A stretch of DNA of 64,000 nucleotides, from contig CP053163.1 of assembly GCA_014607495.2 (NCBI GenBank), positions 4,506,716-4,570,715 of the forward strand, written 5' to 3'. Position 1 is the first letter of the stretch; the number at the start of each line of letters is the position of its first letter. This DNA is from Carposina sasakii (Eukaryota; Arthropoda; Insecta; Lepidoptera; Carposinidae). The notes under the pieces were generated by a model that saw only the letters and a program-made list of their open reading frames with translations, made no database searches and was not told the DNA's origin. Of the stretch, positions 53,301 through 63,747 are shown one piece after another. A program made the position numbers and the translations under genes.

Positions 53301-54141
53301 TGTGACATAGCCATTTATAGAGGCAGAAGTTTGGGTTTTTGTAGTGTGATTTATAGAACGCATACAAAACCAAAGTCCAATGTAAATCCTAGAACGCGAT
53401 GTCAAAGTTTTATACAATAGTTGGAATATATATGTAGGTATACTAGCGACTCGCCCCGGTTTCGCACGGGTTCAGGACTGATACTGTCCACAATAAAGCT
53501 TACTCTTGAATCACTATCTATTAAAAAAAACCGCATCAAAATCCGTTGTGTAGTTTGATAGATCTAAGTATACATACAAGACAGCGGGAAGCGACATTGT
53601 TTTGTAATATGTGGTGGTATACAATAATTAGGGGCTGGTAGGGCCGGAAGCTTCCCCTTTTTACCACTCGCACATCATAATATTTCCAACTGACATAATA
53701 TTTGACCCTCTTAGTCTCTTGTAGTTAGGTTCTCCATAATGAGCTATAACTTTATTTCGCTTAATATACCCCTTTTGTTACACCCTGTATAATGTAACAA
53801 CGTTTAAAACTTGCAGATACCAGCGCTGCAAAGACGGCATATACCGTCTCATAACGTCGAGATACGAAGTGATTGAAGTGTCAAAGAAAATCCTCGATGG
53901 ATATAGTGGGCCAAAGAGAACTTTAACTAACTCGCACGAGTTTAATGTGAAGAAAGTGGCGCCAGCTACGGAACATTCGCCGGTTAGGTTTGAGGTAACT
54001 TTGAAATCGGAAGAAAATGAGGAAAAGTTAAAAGAGGATGTGTGCCGCGATCAGAAGGTTGAAATAACCATGTGTGATGTTGACGAAGAAGGAAATGTGA
54101 TTAGTTCTGAAGTTATTTCGGATGTGCTATATAATATATAG
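44377..54141 (+). CDS. HINFP: Histone H4 transcription factor (HINFP/MIZF homologue), nine C2H2 fingers
   Basis: Seven coding exons join in phase: 44377-44610, 49275-49422, 49810-50051, 51612-51815, 52358-52578, 53031-53285 and 53817-54141, giving about 542 residues. The N-terminus (MDGKDEDD..EWLQKQN) is acidic. Nine C2H2-type fingers follow, the same number as in vertebrate HINFP, some split by introns. Family landmarks after the last finger are WPFGHTRFRY and GIYRL..RYEVIEV. The tail is acidic. HINFP binds histone H4 gene promoters and drives H4 transcription at the G1/S transition in vertebrates; the insect role is inferred by homology. Intron 1 (4.7 kb) holds a hAT element, a LINE end and a small hAT MITE. 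Introns 3 and 4 hold SINE and Helitron pieces. All splice sites are GT-AG and no break was seen. Confidence 0.9.
44628..44700 (-). mobile_element. Decayed Helitron 3'-end fragment
   Basis: CTAGCTGATGCCCTTAACTT followed by CAGCCATGTG, 18 bp after HINFP exon 1, resembles a mutated Helitron 3' end in minus orientation. Low certainty. Confidence 0.3.
45364..45560 (-). mobile_element. Diverged Helitron fragment inside the hAT
   Basis: CACAACTTCGTCCACGTGAA and GGTATTACATCC at the left, TTCAGTAGTTTTGGTGTGAA with CAGACAGAC..GCAACTTTCGCA at the right: the usual 3'-to-5' order of a minus-strand lepidopteran Helitron, mutated. Confidence 0.5.
45713..46126. mobile_element. hAT-like MITE inside the hAT
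   Basis: TAGGGATGG..CCATCCTTA ends with repeated AATCGATTT blocks in inverted arrangement. The flanks TGACACAG and ACAGACAG agree at five of eight bases, so the duplication is decayed. A small fragment of the SINE family seen at 54962 is embedded at about 45950-46005. Confidence 0.5.
46292..46965. repeat. ATT-bordered LINE-like repeat, long copy
   Basis: Begins after (ATT)n at 46274-46291 with GTATCTCTGTTTAAATTCTC, then GGGACTACAGAGTCCCGGTC. It contains GGATACCATCGCCGACCGCA and ends AAGCTGCCCTGCGGG. Shared with 50774-51411 along almost its whole length. Confidence 0.65.
47420..48286 (+). pseudogene. hAT transposase remnants (N-terminal and dimerisation parts)
   Basis: 47420-47740 encodes a charged segment (KKAKKEADAKKSQGALLKYF) typical of the start of ZMYM-like hAT proteins. 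47752-48096 and the overlapping frame at 48065-48286 encode part of the C-terminal half, including ISIASCERSFSKLKLIKNYL, the hAT dimerisation segment with its conserved Glu. The central catalytic part is missing and the frame shifts near 48080. Inactive. Confidence 0.75.
48722..48935 (-). mobile_element. LINE 3' end, second copy
   Basis: Matches the insert at 7760-7973 (GCAGTCCACTGCTGGACGTA on the plus strand, CACGCTGGGCAGGTGG, CACGGGAGGCGCTGCTGCCC), again with the GAT-type tail at its left. Confidence 0.65.
49013..49193. mobile_element. 181-bp hAT MITE
   Basis: Exact 8-bp target duplication GTATATTG at 49005-49012 and 49194-49201. Termini CTGTGGTTCCCA and TTTGGGAACCCCTG are imperfect inverted repeats. 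Located 81 bp before HINFP exon 2. Confidence 0.85.
49640..49778 (-). mobile_element. Helitron 5'-half fragment
   Basis: AGTTCAGTAGTTATGGTGTG..CAGAGTAACTTTCAAATTGATAATATAATAT is the minus-strand 5' half of a Helitron of the 51.8-kb type, next to HINFP exon 3. Confidence 0.4.
50101..50765 (+). repeat. Diverged tRNA-derived SINE, split
   Basis: The head GATTGGTGTAGTGGGTAGAG (A box) and CCTGGGTTACAATCCCAG (B box) are at 50110-50147. The 3' part with GTGGGACTAGCTTAATGCTT and (ATT)n is at 50690-50773. The sequence between (about 50240-50690) is foreign, with GATGCCACGGGTGTTTGCGA also seen near 17480. Confidence 0.55.
50774..51411. repeat. ATT-bordered LINE-like repeat, third copy
   Basis: Follows a SINE ATT tail directly, as at 38121, and ends TGCGGGCTTATTATTATTA. 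The minus-strand 76-codon frame (51371-51141) is open here too. Confidence 0.65.
51823..51958 (-). mobile_element. Short Helitron in HINFP intron 4
   Basis: CTAGCTGTATGTGACCTATG at the left; TTAAATCGGTCAGTAGTTTT and GCGACAGACAAAGTTACCTT, then CGCATTAATAATATTAGTTA at the right, which is the 5' end of such elements on the minus strand. Confidence 0.55.
52058..52308 (-). repeat. tRNA-derived SINE, minus orientation
   Basis: Reverse of the copy at 54962-55225. It shares GGCGCAATATGGTTT, GTTTTACGGCCGGCTGTCTG, ACCCTTCTCGGGTTTAGCTA and the head CTTAACCACTGGGCTATCTG. Lies before HINFP exon 5. Confidence 0.7.
53443..53625 (-). mobile_element. Helitron of a second family
   Basis: CTAGCGACTCGCCCCGGTTT followed by CGCACGGGTT gives, on the minus strand, a CCCGTGCGAAACCGGGG hairpin and GCGAGTCG plus CTAG, a different 3' hairpin from the GACGAAGTC family. 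Lies in HINFP intron 6. Confidence 0.55.
53690..53797. mobile_element. Remnant of the TGTTACACCCTGTA MITE
   Basis: TTAATATACCCCTTTTGTTA followed by CACCCTGTA is the right terminus of the family at 5563-5817; the left half is degraded. Confidence 0.5.
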
Positions 54142-54282
54142 TGTTACGAGTATGTAAGGTAGGTATAGAGGAGAGTTATCTCATTTACGCTAGACAGAGG
54201 GCTAAGACAAAGTAAAATTGTCGAATCTGGAGATTTTCGTTTTCCTTTATTTTCGCTCGTTTGCTTATCTCGTGATTAATAA

Positions 54283-54473
54283 TCGCGTTACCACAAAGCC
54301 GAAGCCGCGCGATCGCGATAATCTAGAGTGTGTGCGTGCGCGCAACGAGCGCTCGGTCCTCCCGCGCCCCGCACCTCGCACAAGCACAAGCACGCACACA
54401 CTCAATTATCGCGATCACGCGGCTGCGGCTTTGCTATTACTTTTACGTAATCAGGGGACGAGATACCGATCAG
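54283..54473. mobile_element. GC-rich foldback downstream of HINFP
   Basis: AAAGCCGAAGCCGCGCGATC and GCGATAAT at about 54295-54322 are mirrored by ATTATCGCGATCACGCGGCT and GCGGCTTT at about 54404-54432. The centre is GTGTGTGCGTGCGCGCAACG-like. The right border CTATTACTTTTACGTAATCA plus GGGG links it to the foldbacks at 8.8 and 36.6 kb. Confidence 0.5.
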
Positions 54474-54961
54474 AATTTTATAATACATTGCTGGTTATAC
54501 GTATACTACTAAACAGTAGTATTTGGTTTACATTGCGTCGTATCTATATCGACCTAGAATCTCGTCGTAAAAATATTGTTTTGTGGTAGTATATTCTACA
54601 ATATCAATTAACAATCCTAATTATTACGTAATTTTTCGTCCATATTCCGTTGCTGTTACAATTTAAGTGTGGTGTTTATTGACATTTTCCAAATGATCTC
54701 TTGATGAGACCAACATGTGTAGTTTTAGTATGAATATTTTGTATCGTTAAGGCCCACTTGCACTAAATGCGTAAACTATATAATCCTTGAATCAGCACAC
54801 ATGTTGTTTTAAAGGTTCTCTACCCAAAGGGTAAATATGGGGCCCAATGATTCCGCGGTGCATCAAAACTGTATCTCAAGAGTGGTGATGCTTAAAATTA
54901 AATGTTGCAGTTGGCACAGATGTATTTATGTTGGCGCTTCAGCATCAAAAAGTACAAAAAT

Positions 54962-55225
54962 AACGGTGACAGCCTAGTGGTTAATACGTGCGCCTTTCAG
55001 TCGGAAGGCGTGGGTTCGATCCCAGTCACGGGCCTGTACCACTGAATAATTTTATGTACGAATTTTCTAAAAATTGTCACTTAGCTATACCCGAGGAGGG
55101 TTGGTGTCAGGCAGGCAGCCGGCCGTAAAACAAATGCCAAATCCATGACAATGTGAGTTTCGATAGAAACCATATTGCGCCGACACCTTAAATAATGGTA
55201 TAAGGGCAGAAAGATGATGAGTCAT
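54962..55225 (+). repeat. tRNA-derived SINE, complete
   Basis: Head GGTGACAGCCTAGTGGTTAA and TACGTGCGCCTTTCAGTCGG with B box GGGTTCGATCCC; body CTATACCCGAGGAGGGTTGG, GGCCGTAAAACAAATGCCAA; ends AAGGGCAGAAAGATGATGA. The anticodon arm resembles a tRNA, but the long conserved body shared with 52058-52308 shows it is a SINE. Confidence 0.75.
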
Positions 55226-55405
55226 ATAGGATAGGTATCGTTTAAAATTTATTCGAAGACTAGGACTGCAGTCGTTTTCGGCCTATGGCCTGCAAAAAAA
55301 AAAAATAATTAAGTTTTAAGTTAATTGTGATGCCCATCGCAATATATTCCCGAAAACTGCACCGAAATCGGTTAAGCCGTTTTTGATTATAAATAATATT
55401 ATAGA

Positions 55406-55754
55406 CTAGTGGACGCCCGCGACTCCGTCCGCGTGGACTACATAAAAAACAAAATTTCGAAATTATCCAGGATAAAAACATTTTCCCGGGATAAAAAGTA
55501 GCCTATATGTTATGTGGGACCTGCCACAATATATTCCTGAAAACTGAATCGAAATCGGTTCAGCCGTTTCTGAGATTAGCGTGCACAAACGCACAGACAA
55601 ACAGACAAAAAATCCAAAAATCATTGTTTTGGGTACTATTGTTTTCGTAGATAAAGGTCTCTTATAATATTTTTTCTCATATTATCGCTGTCTGTACTTC
55701 CATGTACAGACAGCGATCCATTTCACTTTTATTATATGTATAAAAGAAGATAGA
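55406..55754 (-). mobile_element. Helitron, most complete copy of the GACGAAGTC family
   Basis: The 3' end on the minus strand is CGCGGACGGAGTCGCGGGCG, TCCA and CTAG (55409-55406), followed by T. The 5' side ends near TCTATCTTCTTTTATACATA. It serves as the reference for the interrupted copy at 9156-10763. A hairpin TGTCTGTACTTCCATGTACAGACA is at about 55690-55713. Confidence 0.72.
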
Positions 55755-55759
55755 TTATG

Positions 55760-56480
55760 CAGTTGGTGCAAGTCAGCTTATAGTTTGTAAGACAATGTGA
55801 TATAATTAATTCCCTAAAGTAGGCCCTTTTGTTTTATTTAAGGCCAAACAATTACTTTAATACCAAACTGCTTCGTAATTGACTTAGTTATATTTAAAAA
55901 ATGAATAGGACTCTGGTTATTGAAACATACAGTTTTTGAGAATGTTTTATAAATAAGCAAATAAAATTCAGGTTGTAGATGCTTAAAATTAAATGTTCAA
56001 GGAAATATCTGAGGTGAGAATGCCAAAGAAATTCTCTCCATATTTCAGTCATTTTGTCATAGACTGAGCAGAGCTAGAGAGACTTACAAAGTCGCAATAG
56101 AGACAACATTGCTGCCACGGGGCGGTAGCTGCCTGCTAGAACATAATTAATTAATTAACTATTCGAAATGTCTCTTGTTCCGTAAAATAACGTCTTTTTA
56201 ATATTTTTGACATTTTTATTTGTGTACTTTGTCCTAGCTATTTCATAGCTGTTTTCTGGCATTTATTATTTATTATTAATGTTAGTTTTAACTGTTCAAC
56301 ATTTTGGAATATAACAGGTTGTGTATTATGACTAATACCTAACCTATTATATTCAATAGTTACCATCGACACGATAAATAAACTAATACAATAAACGATT
56401 ACATTTTATTACAATCAATAGAAACTGTATCAAAAAGCATATAAATAATCATAATTTTTAAAAGCGGTTAACCACCAAGT
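55760..56480. other. Spacer between Helitron and oxidase gene
   Basis: AT-rich; no gene seen. TTTATT at 56404-56409 is AATAAA on the minus strand, a likely poly(A) signal for the oxidase gene. Confidence 0.4.
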
Positions 56481-56481
56481 C

Positions 56482-59400
56482 TTATGAACCGGTATTTAAA
56501 GAGGTTATAAGCCTATTTGCCTCCCTAAAACCGGCTTCAACCGCTCCATGAACTGCCCCAAACCGGTTATGTGACGTCGCTTCTCCAGCGAAACATACTA
56601 CTGGGAAACCGTTGTCGTGTTCCAAGGGAGTGCTGAGAGCATATGAGCTGGCTCCATTTTCTTCTGTGGCCACGCTTCGGTATGAATAGGTGCCTCGTAT
56701 CAGTGGATTGGATCCCCATTGAGTTCTGTAAGAAAAGTGAAGTAAGTAACGTAAAGTTGACTTAAATCGGAAATTCCTTTCTTTGTGCTCTCCTGGAAAT
56801 TAGGAACACACTAGTAATTCCAAATCAGAACTTCGTTCTTCCAGTATGTAGCTGTGCGTTGTAGCTTGTCTGCTAGTCACTCAGCAACGGAATATATTAA
56901 GGCCCGGCGGTGCCCATTATCGGCATCGACAAGGAAAAGGATTTTAGTATGATTTCAGGTGTCAAATAGAAATATACTTTTATCCTAGAAATTTTAAAAA
57001 TCCTAGAGAACTGTCCAAGTACTTTAAACTGACGGGCGTACATGAATAATATTATAAGAATTAAGGAAGCGAAAGAGGTGTGTCAGAACCGTAGAAATTT
57101 TGATCTCTTTTAAATTGACTCTTACCTTACAACGGTCTTCACTGGCGAAACATCAAACTTCTTCCTAAAAATAACATCCAACAATTTGTTGACACCAGCC
57201 ACGACCTTTTCCTGACTGACTTTCTCCATCATTTTCGCCCCATCCCCATATATCCACGCCAGCAACAAATTGGGATGGTATTCCACGGTGTTGAAGCCGT
57301 AAATCTCGGTTACCCATTTCTCGTCAGCCGAGAATATAGCTTTATCTTCCTCTCGCCAGAGAATGGAAAAGTTGCCCGGGGTTTCTGGCCACCAGGGCTT
57401 TGCGAATTCGATGTAGATCTTGTCCAAAAGGCAGAGGTGGATGTTGTTGATCGAGTTTACCTTCTCAGCGGGTAATGCTGGACTGAAGATTTGTTTCTGT
57501 CTGGAAGGAAACATAGGTATATCGTTGTATCCTAAAACAACTAAAACTGACTGAAAAGGTTTGTTTGTGTATTCTATGGTTGTGCATCGGACTTGATAAC
57601 AGGGAGTTATATTTACAGTATACTGACGTACAAGGTTGGATACCTCTAAGGATATAAGTTTATGTGAAGTATTCAGAGTATCATCTTGATTCCCACACGT
57701 CTCATCGGATTGGATAGCTTACGAGAATGCTTGATCGTAAACGCGGGCTGACACCGTAAGAAAGGTGGCCGTGATTAATATTTACTATTATGACCAGTCA
57801 AGGTAGGAGGAGATACTCCAAGAGAGCAAGTATACCTTAATTAGTGGAAGAACTTACGTTTCCTTCAAGACGTCCACCGACAAAGTCACAATAACGCTCT
57901 TAGATGCATACAAGCTGCCATCCTTGCACTTAATCTGTACAAGGGGGTTACCATCCCCCGCCGACTGACTGGGTCTCCATCTGATATTCTGTACCTCCTT
58001 GTTGAGTAGAATCTGAACTAGTATCTCTTTGGATTGGTCTGGATATTTGTTCTAGAAAACAAAAAAGTTACATTAACAACATTCTTTTTTGGTGTAATAG
58101 CAGAGTTCAGAGTAGAAAGAACATCCATCATCATCACAGCTGTAAGGAAGTCCACTCATGGAGATCGGCCTCCCTCAATAAACCTCCACTGTGACCGGTT
58201 GGAAGCGGCCTGCATTCAGCAGATACCCGCGACTCAGACTAGGTCCTCCGCCCATCTAGCGGGTGACCTTCCCACGCTGCGCTTGCCGGTACGTGGAATC
58301 TAAGAACTTTTCGGCCCTTTACAATGACCCTAAACCATCTTCAAAGTGCAACCAACTGCAGATGACAACAGTGTAGATGACAACAGTGCAGATGACAACA
58401 GTTAGGCAGCCTGCCTAGAACCTCCTATACATATATTTCCATGAAACATCTTCCATAGCAACATGTAACTACCTTTAGGTAATATTTCATCTGCCTTGCC
58501 ATCTCACCAAAAAAGCAGTCGCCCTTTAATGCTCACATAGCTTTCGTCAGGGTAAATAAATAGATTAGATATCAATGTTCTTACCAGTAAAACATCCAAA
58601 AAGGTCTTGAAACCCTTTCCTTTCCAATTCAGCATGAATTCACCCTCGCAGCCAAGGCATTCCTCTAAGCCTCGCAAGGACTTGCCCGTTTTAGGGTCAC
58701 TCTGTCCTCCGATGTGATTATTTCTTTCGAACCATTCTACAAATGATGCAGCTAGTGGATCTGCTTTTAGAGTTTTGTTTGAGTTCAATCTGGAGTTTAT
58801 GAGGTTACGGTATTAAAATATGGGAGGTAGGTAGTTACTTATAGGTAAATATTTAGAAGGAGATATCTAGGTAGATAATATTTTCTGGATAGAAACTAAA
58901 GATGTACATAAGTAATGATCACTTAGCAAAATAAATACTGGGGGAAATGGGCGTGACTATTATGTATGTAAATACTAATGTTCGGCGCTTTATTATAGGC
59001 CACTTCCTACTGTCTATCCGGCATTTTCGTCGACAATACGGCTGGGCAGATATGAGTGAAATTTTGAGATGCGCACTATTTTTTGACATGTCGAAACTTA
59101 CGCTTTTTTAATGACTTGAATAAGAGATCCCTTGTTCTTATCGGCCTTAGCTACTTCATCATTGAGGGCACCTATAATCTCCTCACTCTTCGCATTGGGC
59201 AGTAATTCCCCGTTGGACAGAATGTACCATTTGTGGTCAGGCTTGGGCCATGCTAAGAGCCCTAAGGGATTTACAATTTCGAAAACTGCATTGTCTTTTT
59301 CTCCGTGACACCTGCAAAATAAGTAAGATAAGTAAGTAAATACACTGATTAATACAAAACTATTGGTACTTGCCTAAAAGACATAAAAAAATGTGACGTG

Positions 59401-59836
59401 ACGCTCATCAGCAATGTAAAAGAGTCTCGGGGCCAGGATTGTGGGATATTTCTTCGTAGGTAGGTACATACTATGCGCTTGCTCACGTCTCGAGACAACA
59501 TATCCCGCCTATCGTAAAATGTGTTTGGACACGGGGCAACGTTGCAGCATTACGTGATATGGGACATTTTGTCCAAAGTGTTACCTACCGAGGTTAATCG
59601 AACCTTACTGCCTATACAGGTACACATCGACAGATAAGTATGTTATGAGTATTTGAGCAAGAATGTGTTTACCAAGCAGCACCAATATCCAGGCTGCGAC
59701 CTCCATGCTGGATGGTGCAAATTCGACCCCCAATCCGGTCAGCTGCCTCCAGCCCCATGACTTTCAGGCCAGCGTCGTGGAGTTTCCTGATGGCGGCCAG
59801 GCCTGACGCCCCGCAGCCTACCACGATCACGTCCAT
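56482..59836 (-). CDS. FAD-dependent polyamine / spermine oxidase-like protein
   Basis: Six exons join in phase: 59836-59673 (ATG, MDVIVVGCGASG), 59311-59102, 58789-58585, 58051-57858, 57500-57126 and 56725-56482 (stop), giving 463 residues, a normal length for the family. The N-terminus has the FAD dinucleotide fold GCGASGLAA followed by GLEAADRIGGRI and the substrate-side DIGAAWCHG. The middle has the FAD-domain segment KSVIVTLSVDVLKE. The C-terminus has VVCFAGEATSHNRFGAVHGA, the conserved FAD-binding end, then GFREANRL. Such enzymes oxidise spermine or acetylated polyamines, releasing hydrogen peroxide. No signal peptide precedes the fold. An acceptor TTTCCAG lies 7 bp before the ATG, so a noncoding first exon is expected upstream. 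Spermine versus acetylpolyamine preference cannot be told. Confidence 0.9.
58122..58312 (-). mobile_element. Old LINE 3'-end fragment in an oxidase intron
   Basis: CATCATCATCACAGCTGTAA at the left edge and AGGAAGTCCACTCATGGAGA, CTGTGACCGGTTGGAAGCGG resemble a reversed LINE 3' end with GAT-type tail. Confidence 0.45.
58361..58403. repeat. Three-unit 14-15 bp tandem repeat
   Basis: GATGACAACAGTGTA, GATGACAACAGTGCA, GATGACAACAGTTA in an oxidase intron. Small minisatellite. Confidence 0.7.
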
Positions 59837-59869
59837 CACTTGACTGGAAAGGTAAGTTTTCATTTATAG

Positions 59870-61600
59870 CAGCGGTGAAAACGGCGGTAGGCTCAGGCGA
59901 TAAACACGACATGTAACTTCATTTTATTTACCTATGTAAATAATAAGGGCAAAGTAGAGTTTCTCGGTAACTTGGTTAGTACCCAGAACACACATAAGTG
60001 ACAGTTTTCCCTTAAGTCAAAAATAGCAGACTTACTTTCACTCTACCACTCTAATAATTAGTAACATGCTACTGCCTAATATAAAATAAATTAGAACTTA
60101 AATAACTTACGAAGCCACAATTTTAACGGTGTAATAAACGTTAACACAAAAATAAAAGTAAAAAAACAAGTGATGTTTTCCCAACTGAGTTTACTTTAAA
60201 ATGACCCAGACCTACTGTTATCACAATGAGTATGTTATCTTACTAATAGGTACTTTACTTAGTTTCTTACATAATATTATGTAAGTAAGTAAATAAGTGC
60301 AACTATTAAGAGATAATAATATCAACGTAGAGTAGTTTTTAATCTCAATTTTAGCGGTATTTTCTGTAATGTTCGGAAAAAGCATAACTAAATTTTTTGT
60401 CGATTTTCCAATGGTCAGTTAACCCATTTCATCAAGTTTTATTATCTCCTAGAACAGAGTCCCTTTAGTATCTTCTAGAACAAACACTCCGTCTCATCTA
60501 GAACCATACTCTAGCATGGCGTTTGACGTAGGACATAGAGCATTATACCTAGCGTAAGATGTATTGACTTTAGTGCCCGAATTTTCACGGATCCAGCAGT
60601 GCACAAGCTTCATTTTACTCAACATACTCGTAGTAGATAGTTAGATAAAGAATAGGTAGGTACCTAGAAATACCAAAGTTACGGATTATAAAAGGATAGA
60701 CGAGTTATCCTATCGTTTAAGATATAGACCGCCTATTCCGGACTAGATTTGCCACATTCTATGATGTCCTCTGACACGCAACGGGTTTAGATAGAGTAGG
60801 GTGTCTACGTCTCTCTAAACTTAGGAAACAACAGAGAATTCCTAGTTAATCTTACCTTCTTGCAAAAAGTATGTTCTTTAGAAAACTATTTGGTACTTAG
60901 TGAGAGACACCAAAGTAGGTAACTTTATTAAAGAATTTACAATAAAAAAATCTTATAGACATCGACAATTTGTTATTGAAAACGAAATTTATTTTCACTA
61001 ACGATTGTCCTAGGTAGGTACTTTAAAATCAATCTACCTATTATTGAAACAAACGCAGCAAAATTAAATATTTCTTAATTCCAAGAATCTGCATAACCTG
61101 CACACGTGTGTCACCCTACATTAGATGCAAGTTTTTGCTGTCTTCGTGGACATTGTCCCTCCTACGGCTTAGTTAATGTTAGTTTTATGTTTACTTCGAG
61201 CTGTGGGAAAACTTTATGCATAGGCATAAGTACTATACTATAAGAGGATTGTCTATATTATCCCACTAATATGAAAGTATCTTTTTGTCTGTACCCTTTT
61301 CCATTCATACATACCTACAATAAGTAGGTTGGTAGGTTAGGATATCTACCTAATGAACTAGCGGAACTATCCGCCTTTTAAGGCGCTCCAATAGACGAAT
61401 TTTAGGTATTTGAGGGGGTTGAGGTAGACGTAACTGCGGGGCGCCCCCCGCAACCAGCGCAATCTGCCGCGGACGTCCTTATTCTGTCGCCATCCGTATT
61501 CTGGTTGATTTCGGGATTAATTGCCGGGATTTTAATTTCTTTCCTGTCTAATCAATTTTGTAAATGGGTTGCTTACTGCGTAAATTGTAAATATAATTAA
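59870..61600. other. Upstream region of the oxidase gene, no gene seen
   Basis: It should hold the oxidase promoter and first noncoding exon. No repeat boundary or coding exon was recognised. Confidence 0.35.
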
Positions 61601-61607
61601 AAAATTT

Positions 61608-61925
61608 ACAGGGTGTAGGTGACAGCCAGGCAAATACTGGAATGCTGAACAAGTACTATAGGGTTGAGTTACACGACAATATTATAACTCGCAGGAAATG
61701 CATTTTTATTTTGATTATCCGTACCTAATGATTGTTTTCCGCGCCAATTGTATCGGGCGATATTGACTAGTTGGGCTTATTGGTTATTGTGTGATACATA
61801 GCTGTTTTTTGGATCACTTGTGACTCTCTAATAGGGTTGATCAGGTTTTTTAACTTTTTGAGCGTAACTGGTTTTTTTTTTAATCGTCTATTGGTAAAAT
61901 TTTTGTTTTTAAGCCATTTTCTAAG
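61608..61925. mobile_element. TACAGGGTG MITE, truncated copy
   Basis: TTACAGGGTGTAGGTGACAG followed by CCAGGCAAATACTG matches the element at 7695-8391 through CGCGCCAATTGTATCGGGCG and TTGGTTATTGTGTGA. The right terminus is missing. Confidence 0.65.
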
Positions 61926-62394
61926 GCCGAATTAAATAAACAAAACATAACATAATGAGTGAGATCAACACTAAAATATCGTTTCAACAATTCGGTTCTG
62001 AAACTTCGCCGGCAGCTGCCGCGGCACGCTCGTTCCGCTCGCTCGGCTCGTGCGTTGTATGTCATACTCTAACCTAACCTAACTTATTTTTTTTTTTATC
62101 ATTGTATGAAAAGGGAACTGTTACACCAACAAAACGTCATTCGTCTTATACTAGTTATGCGCTAAGGTTAATTTGATGTGCAGTCAGTATTTATGATGAG
62201 ATTGTAGTATTTTTGTACCAAAAGGTATTAATTTGTCTTGCATTCGAGGAAAACAGTTTATGTTGGGCTGATATTATGTATTTTCGAATTATCTGCTGTA
62301 GTTGTTTTGTAAAACATTGAGTTTATTTGTACTAAAATAATTTAATTGCTGTAATAAAGTATATAAAGGGCATACTGTACAAGTCAGTAGAGGA

Positions 62395-62578
62395 ACAAGA
62401 GGGTCTTGATGTTTTGTAGGCGATGGGCTGACCATCTGTCACTGCTAACCGAACTTGTATATCTCAACTATACCCTCAAAATTGGTCAGAAGTGGCACCA
62501 TGTGGTTCTATCGGCCCTTGGTACTCTGCCTACCCCGTAAGGGATAAAGGCGTGATTATATGTATGTATGTATGTGAT
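62395..62578 (+). mobile_element. LINE/SINE 3' end with (TATG)n tail
   Basis: GATGGGCTGACCATCTGTCA.. then TCTGCCTACCCCGTAAGGGA and TAAAGGCGTGATTATATGTA followed by TGTATGTATG. This is a well-known lepidopteran retroelement end. Confidence 0.6.
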
Positions 62579-62629
62579 TATTTATTTGATGTGCAATTAA
62601 AAATATCTCCTAAACAAATAACTATGATC

Positions 62630-63075
62630 GGTTATAGGTTGCAGTTGCTGGATAATACACATTATAGATGTAATAGTGGATCTAAGTTTGTAGGGAAAAT
62701 TACGTCATTTTTTAAGCTAGAAGCTTAAAACTTATTTTTTAGGCTTTTCATTAGATATAAATAAATACGACATTCAAAGTTTGTAGAAGAATACCCTAAA
62801 GGGGCTAAAAATAGGGGGTGAAAAATTTTGTGTGATGACATCGGAAAAAAACTTAGGGCTCAGAAAATAAAAATATAATAATAATATTTTTTTATTCAAG
62901 AAGTTTCATATAGTACATATTTGAGTAGGGAATATACAATAATTAATTATTTTAGTCTAAGATTTAAAATAGACCTCCTTTATGAGCAAAATAAAATTTA
63001 TAAAATTATACATCTATAGGTATGTACAGTGATGAGGAACAATGTAAAAATATTTAAATCTAAAATATTATTAAG

Positions 63076-63154
<79 letters not shown>

Positions 63155-63747
63155 ATGTTTGTGTGTGTGCCTGCGTGTGGTGTGTGCATATGTTGGGTGG
63201 TGTGTAAGTATGTGCGGGTGTGTGAGTAGGTGCGTGTTACTGTTCAGGCTTTGAAGTTATCTATTCAACAACCGTAATAAGTTCCTCCGTGTCCTCAAAA
63301 GATAATGTCTTTAGCCAATTTGTTATTTTTATTTTGGCTTCCACTGTAGTACATGGATATATATTTAGCACTTTGTTTGCCTTATTGTACAAAAATGGGC
63401 CCAAGAATAAGAAGAATCTACGTATAAATGTAGTATTTGTGTTATGCTCTTGGTCACATACAATATAGAACAGAACAATACAGAGAATTAAGTAAGAAAC
63501 TTGCCAAGCACTGCGCGCCATATGCAAAAAAGGGATGTAAGGGGTTGAAATAGGGGATGAAAGTTTGTATGGAAATTACGTCATTTTTAAAAGTTTTGTC
63601 TCACTACAAATATGTGAGTACAACTTCATAATGATTATCAAGCAGGACAATATGCAACAAACAGCTCTTTTAAAAATCGTAAAAATCTTAATTTAAAATG
63701 CTGCCGAAAGTCACTATTTCACGCGGACGAAGTCGCGGGACAGCTAG
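62630..63747 (+). mobile_element. Helitron-like region ending in hairpin and CTAG
   Basis: GGGAAAATTACGTCATTTTT at 62694 and ATGGAAATTACGTCATTTTT at 63569, with AAGGGGTTGAAATAGGGG before the second, are usual Helitron interior pieces. The 3' end is CGCGGACGAAGTCGCGGGAC, AG and CTAG (63744-63747). The two halves are separated by foreign sequence holding the GT microsatellite. The 5' border is not defined. Confidence 0.5.
63078..63152. repeat. (GT)n microsatellite
   Basis: About 75 bp of near-perfect GT, with interrupted GT-rich sequence to about 63236. Open frames over it are repeat artefacts. Confidence 0.95.

Noticed and set aside
54962..55040. Possible tRNA gene
   Set aside because: The tRNA-like head is followed by a long conserved body also found reversed at 52058-52308, so it is a SINE.
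62070..62092. CTAACCTAACCTAAC, resembling the insect telomere repeat
   Set aside because: Only about three units; too short to support an interstitial telomere.
63029..63229. Open frames over the GT microsatellite on both strands
   Set aside because: Artefacts of a dinucleotide repeat that has no stops.
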